Shown piece by piece: positions 61,756-64,000 of a stretch of DNA of 64,000 bases. Positions within the stretch are counted from its first letter, which is position 1. Every line of letters starts with the position of its first letter. The position numbers were made by a program, and so were the translations under genes. The notes beneath the pieces are model-generated. The model ran no database searches. It saw nothing but the letters and a program-made list of their open reading frames with translations, and had not been told where the DNA came from. The stretch is taken from contig NZ_JANHKP010000002.1 of the NCBI RefSeq assembly GCF_024497955.1, positions 419,334 through 483,333 on the forward strand. Reading direction: 5' to 3'. Origin of the DNA: Streptomyces sp. C10-9-1. GTDB taxonomy: Bacteria > Actinomycetota > Actinomycetes > Streptomycetales > Streptomycetaceae.

Positions 61756-63039
61756 TTGCACCCTCCACTCCTAGACTGCCGGGAGCATGTCCTGTACGCC
61801 CCGCGAACCACTGCCCCGACACCCTTCCTCGGCACTGTGCTATCCCTGTTCACAGGGGCGGGCGGTCTTGACATCGGCCTGGAGGTAGCCGGGTTGAGAA
61901 GTGTCGCCTGCCTGGAGCTGAACCCGGAGGCGAGGGCGGTCCTGAAGGCGAACCGGAGCGACTGGCCGTTGCCCGGTGACGGTGACGTCAACTCCGCCCA
62001 GGAGTACCTCAGCCCGGAGACCCTGAAGATGGCCCGTGGCGAACTGGACCTGATCGCCGGTGGGCCCCCGTGCCAGCCCTTCTCGAAGGCTGCCCAGTGG
62101 ACCTCGTCAGCGCGCAGCGGGATGCAGGACGATCGGGCCAAGTGCGTACACGGGATGCTGGACCTGGTCGACAGCTTCCTCCCCCGGGCGATCCTGATCG
62201 AGAACGTGGAAGGGTTCCTGCGGGGGAAGGACAGTGCGGCCGAGGTCATCAGGAAGCGGCTGGACGAGATTAACCACCGCAACCAGACCTCGTACACCCT
62301 GGAAGCCAAGGTCGTGGATGCCGCCGACTACGGGGTGCCGCAGCACCGCCGCCGGGCGATCGGCATCGCCTACCGGGACCCGGTGGCCGTCCGGCTGCCC
62401 GAGGCGACCCATGCCGAAATGCCGGTCCGGGCCTGGGACGCCCTCTGTGATCTTGAGGAGGAGGAGAAGCCCCCGGCCACGGGTCAGTGGGCGGGGCTAC
62501 TGCCCTCGATCCCAGAAGGGGGCAACTACCTGTACCTGACGGCGCGTGGTGAAGGGGCGGAACTCTTCGGCTGGCGCACGCGCTACTGGTCGTTCCTGCT
62601 CAAGCTGGCGAAGGACCGGGCGTCCTGGACCCTGCCGGCCTCTCCAGGGCCCAGCACGGGGCCGTTTCACTGGGAGAACCGGCCGCTGTCGGTTCGGGAG
62701 CAGATGCGCCTTCAGACCTTCCCGGACGACTGGGTAATAGACCAGCCGTTCCGTGTGGGCCGAAGGCTGGTGGGCAACGCCACGCCGCCGCTGCTTGCCG
62801 AGGTCCTTGGGCGGACCATCGTGCAGGACCTAGAACTCGGCGAGCCCAAGCACCGATTCGACCTGCTGAACGCGCCGCTCACACTACTCCGCGAGCGACA
62901 GGGGTCCGTACCGTCGGCCGCACCGCCGGTGTCGGTCCCGGACCGCTACGCGTCACACGTCGGGGTCAAGCCCGCCCACCCGGGGGAGGGCGCTGGGCCG
63001 GTGCCGCGGCACAGGGCACTGAGCGGCGATGTCGCCTAG
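61756..63039 (+). CDS. druM: DNA (cytosine-5) methyltransferase (DruM candidate)
   Basis: This enzyme has all the main 5-methylcytosine motifs: LSLFTGAGGLDIGLE (motif I), GGPPCQPFS with catalytic Cys106 (motif IV), ENV at 149-151 (motif VI), QHRRR at 196-200 (motif VIII) and RRLVGNATPPLLA (motif X). The longest frame opens at TTG 61756 (427 residues). A start at GTG 61837, just before LSLF, is also plausible because homologues begin there. It is divergent from the druF-like operon, probably marking host DNA so that the defence machine spares it. Its TAG stop lies inside the target site of an IS element. Confidence 0.85.
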   Translation: MHPPLLDCREHVLYAPRTTAPTPFLGTVLSLFTGAGGLDIGLEVAGLRSVACLELNPEARAVLKANRSDWPLPGDGDVNSAQEYLSPETLKMARGELDLIAGGPPCQPFSKAAQWTSSARSGMQDDRAKCVHGMLDLVDSFLPRAILIENVEGFLRGKDSAAEVIRKRLDEINHRNQTSYTLEAKVVDAADYGVPQHRRRAIGIAYRDPVAVRLPEATHAEMPVRAWDALCDLEEEEKPPATGQWAGLLPSIPEGGNYLYLTARGEGAELFGWRTRYWSFLLKLAKDRASWTLPASPGPSTGPFHWENRPLSVREQMRLQTFPDDWVIDQPFRVGRRLVGNATPPLLAEVLGRTIVQDLELGEPKHRFDLLNAPLTLLRERQGSVPSAAPPVSVPDRYASHVGVKPAHPGEGAGPVPRHRALSGDVA

Positions 63040-63076
63040 GCCGTTTCTTTCAGATCATCGGATCGTTGGTCTGGGT

Positions 63077-63469
63077 GTGTCGTTGACTGACGCCCAGTGG
63101 GCCCGCATCGAGCCGTTGCTGCCGGACCGGACCCCTCGGCGGGGTGGGCGGTGGCGTGATCACCGGCAGGTGATCGACGCGATCGCGTTCAAGTACCGCA
63201 CCGGCACACCGTGGATGGACCTGCCCGAGCAGTTCGGGTCGTGGAAGGGCGCCCACAACCGGCTGCGGAAGTGGGCCGCCGACGGCACTTGGGAGAAGGT
63301 CTTCACCGCCCTGCTCGCCCAGGCCGACGCCGAAGGCGACCTCGACTGGGTCGTCGCAGTCGACTCCACTGTCGTGCGCGCACACCAGCACGCCGCCGGG
63401 GCCCGTCAAAAGGGGCCCCGGCCGGCGAGCCGGCTGACCATGCCCTCGGACGGTCCCGCGGCGGACTGA
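63077..63469 (+). CDS. IS transposase, first frame (orfA)
   Basis: The first frame encodes a 130-residue product starting at GTG 63077 (VSLTDAQWARIEPLLPDR), with the DUF4096-type helix-turn-helix domain, GTPWMDLPEQFGSW, and the first catalytic Asp in VAVDSTVVRAHQ. An upstream ATG at 63029 lies inside the methylase gene and is not used. The frame ends at 63469 after passing the shift site. Confidence 0.85.
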   Translation: MSLTDAQWARIEPLLPDRTPRRGGRWRDHRQVIDAIAFKYRTGTPWMDLPEQFGSWKGAHNRLRKWAADGTWEKVFTALLAQADAEGDLDWVVAVDSTVVRAHQHAAGARQKGPRPASRLTMPSDGPAAD

Positions 63470-63921
63470 CCACGAAGATTCACCTCGTCGCGGACGGCGG
63501 TTGCCGACCGCTGGCGTTCGTCATCACGCCGGGTCAAGCAGGTGATGCACCCGCCTTCGAGCAGGTCATGGCCCGGCTACGGGTGCCCAGACGCATCGGC
63601 CGCCCCAGGGTCACGCCGGACGTGGTCCTGGCCGACAAGGCGTATTCGTCCCGGGCGATCCGCCTCCATCTTCGACAGCGGAAGATCCGAGCGGTGATCC
63701 TGCAGCCGGCGGACCAGGCTGCGAACCGCAAGCGACGTGGTCGGCTCGGAGGTCGTCCCCCGGCCTTCGACCGCGAGACCTACAAACAGCGCAACACCGT
63801 CGAGCGGTGCATCAACAAGCTCAAGCAATGGCGCGGCCTGGCCACCCGCTACGACAAGACGGCCACCATTTACCTGGCCGGACTGCACCTCGCCGCCATC
63901 TTCATCTGGTCGGCGAGGTGA
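63412..63921 (+). CDS. IS transposase, second frame (orfB)
   Basis: The -1 frame carries the rest of the DDE transposase: RSRGGLTTKIHLVADG, the second Asp in VVLADKAYSS, and the Glu in NTVERCINKLK, ending FIWSAR. The slippery sequence CAAAAGGGG (63407-63415) before it would allow a -1 programmed frameshift to make the full OrfAB enzyme. All catalytic residues are present, so the element may be active. Confidence 0.85.
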   Translation, partial: GAPAGEPADHALGRSRGGLTTKIHLVADGGCRPLAFVITPGQAGDAPAFEQVMARLRVPRRIGRPRVTPDVVLADKAYSSRAIRLHLRQRKIRAVILQPADQAANRKRRGRLGGRPPAFDRETYKQRNTVERCINKLKQWRGLATRYDKTATIYLAGLHLAAIFIWSAR

Positions 63922-63940
63922 TCCGAAGGAAACGGCCTAG

Positions 63941-64000
63941 GTGTTCTGTCCCGGGAGGTTGTGGGCGGGTGAGCCAGGTCTCGGTTGAGGGATCTTGAAA
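63941..64000. other. End of window, island DNA beyond the IS
   Basis: Sixty bases follow the IS and contain no gene start I can support. A second copy of the tRNA 3' end, which would mark the right border of the element, is not seen in the window. Confidence 0.4.

Larger units (their letters stand above)
63036..63940 (+). mobile_element. IS5-family-type insertion sequence
   Basis: The element is about 897 bp between two CTAG copies (63036-63039 and 63937-63940). Terminal inverted repeats of 20 bp match at 17 positions: left GCCGTTTCTTTCAGATCATC, right (inverted) GCCGTTTCCTTCGGATCACC. Because CTAG is self-complementary the duplication could be CTAG or only TA. Two overlapping frames encode the transposase. 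The insertion left the methylase stop codon unchanged. Confidence 0.88.

Noticed and set aside
53092..63039. DISARM system as an alternative name for the defence locus
   Set aside because: DISARM has separate DrmA helicase and DrmB DUF1998 genes and usually a PLD-domain DrmC. Here the helicase and DUF1998-like end are in one 1818-residue protein and no PLD motif is present.

Overview
The window is chromosomal DNA of a Streptomyces species. GC content is very high, genes are packed and often overlap by 4 nt, GTG starts are frequent, and there are developmental genes (wblA, bldG, ssd) plus a tRNA-Thr. From about 0.5 to 49.7 kb the gene order is the conserved actinobacterial core block. It matches, from memory, S. 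coelicolor SCO3579 down to SCO3540, and much of it matches M. tuberculosis Rv3681c to Rv3644c (whiB4, paired Get3-like ATPases, RidA, MBL protein, crp, nth, CoA-type NUDIX, marP, ephE, acs, ssd, tad genes, helicase, topA, dnaX-like).

Layout of the core: wblA; two Get3-like ATPases; DUF4177 and RidA proteins; a NUDIX plus metallo-hydrolase pair; a band-7 protein; a perfect 30-bp bidirectional terminator; crp with a candidate autoregulatory site; nth; a CoA-type NUDIX; a MarP-like protease; an operon of nhaA, a holin-like protein and an epoxide-hydrolase-like enzyme; acs; a SulP-STAS-carbonic anhydrase fusion; a NodB-like lipoprotein; a P-loop NTPase divergent from a degenerate Fic-like protein; a HAD phosphatase; a tiny leaderless ORF followed by two hairpins; a DnaA-box cluster; ssd-tadA-tadB-tadC, a pilin and two TadE-like genes; an MrfA-type helicase; bldG and its anti-sigma partner gene; the proton-pumping pyrophosphatase; a lipoprotein; a methyltransferase; topA; an MFS-thymidylate kinase-coiled-coil fusion; the delta-prime clamp-loader gene; a secreted peptidase; and tRNA-Thr(CGU).

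From the tRNA 3' end rightwards the DNA changes character and forms a defence island. A frameshifted tyrosine integrase remnant lies against the tRNA. Next on the minus strand come an ATPase and HNH nuclease pair (Septu-like, ptuA-ptuB) and, upstream of it, a tight three-gene unit of a 688-aa protein, a 326-aa protein and an 1818-aa DEAD-type helicase with a DUF1998-like end. A divergent 5-cytosine methyltransferase completes the set. Gene order and sizes fit a Druantia type II system (druM-druF-druG-druE). An IS5-type element has inserted at the CTAG that carries the methyltransferase stop codon. The island probably continues beyond position 64000.

Many genes have a TAnnnT -10 hexamer only 6-8 nt before the start codon, which suggests a large share of leaderless transcripts. 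Operon structure, motifs and hairpins were read from the sequence. Functions come from family knowledge. No database search was possible.
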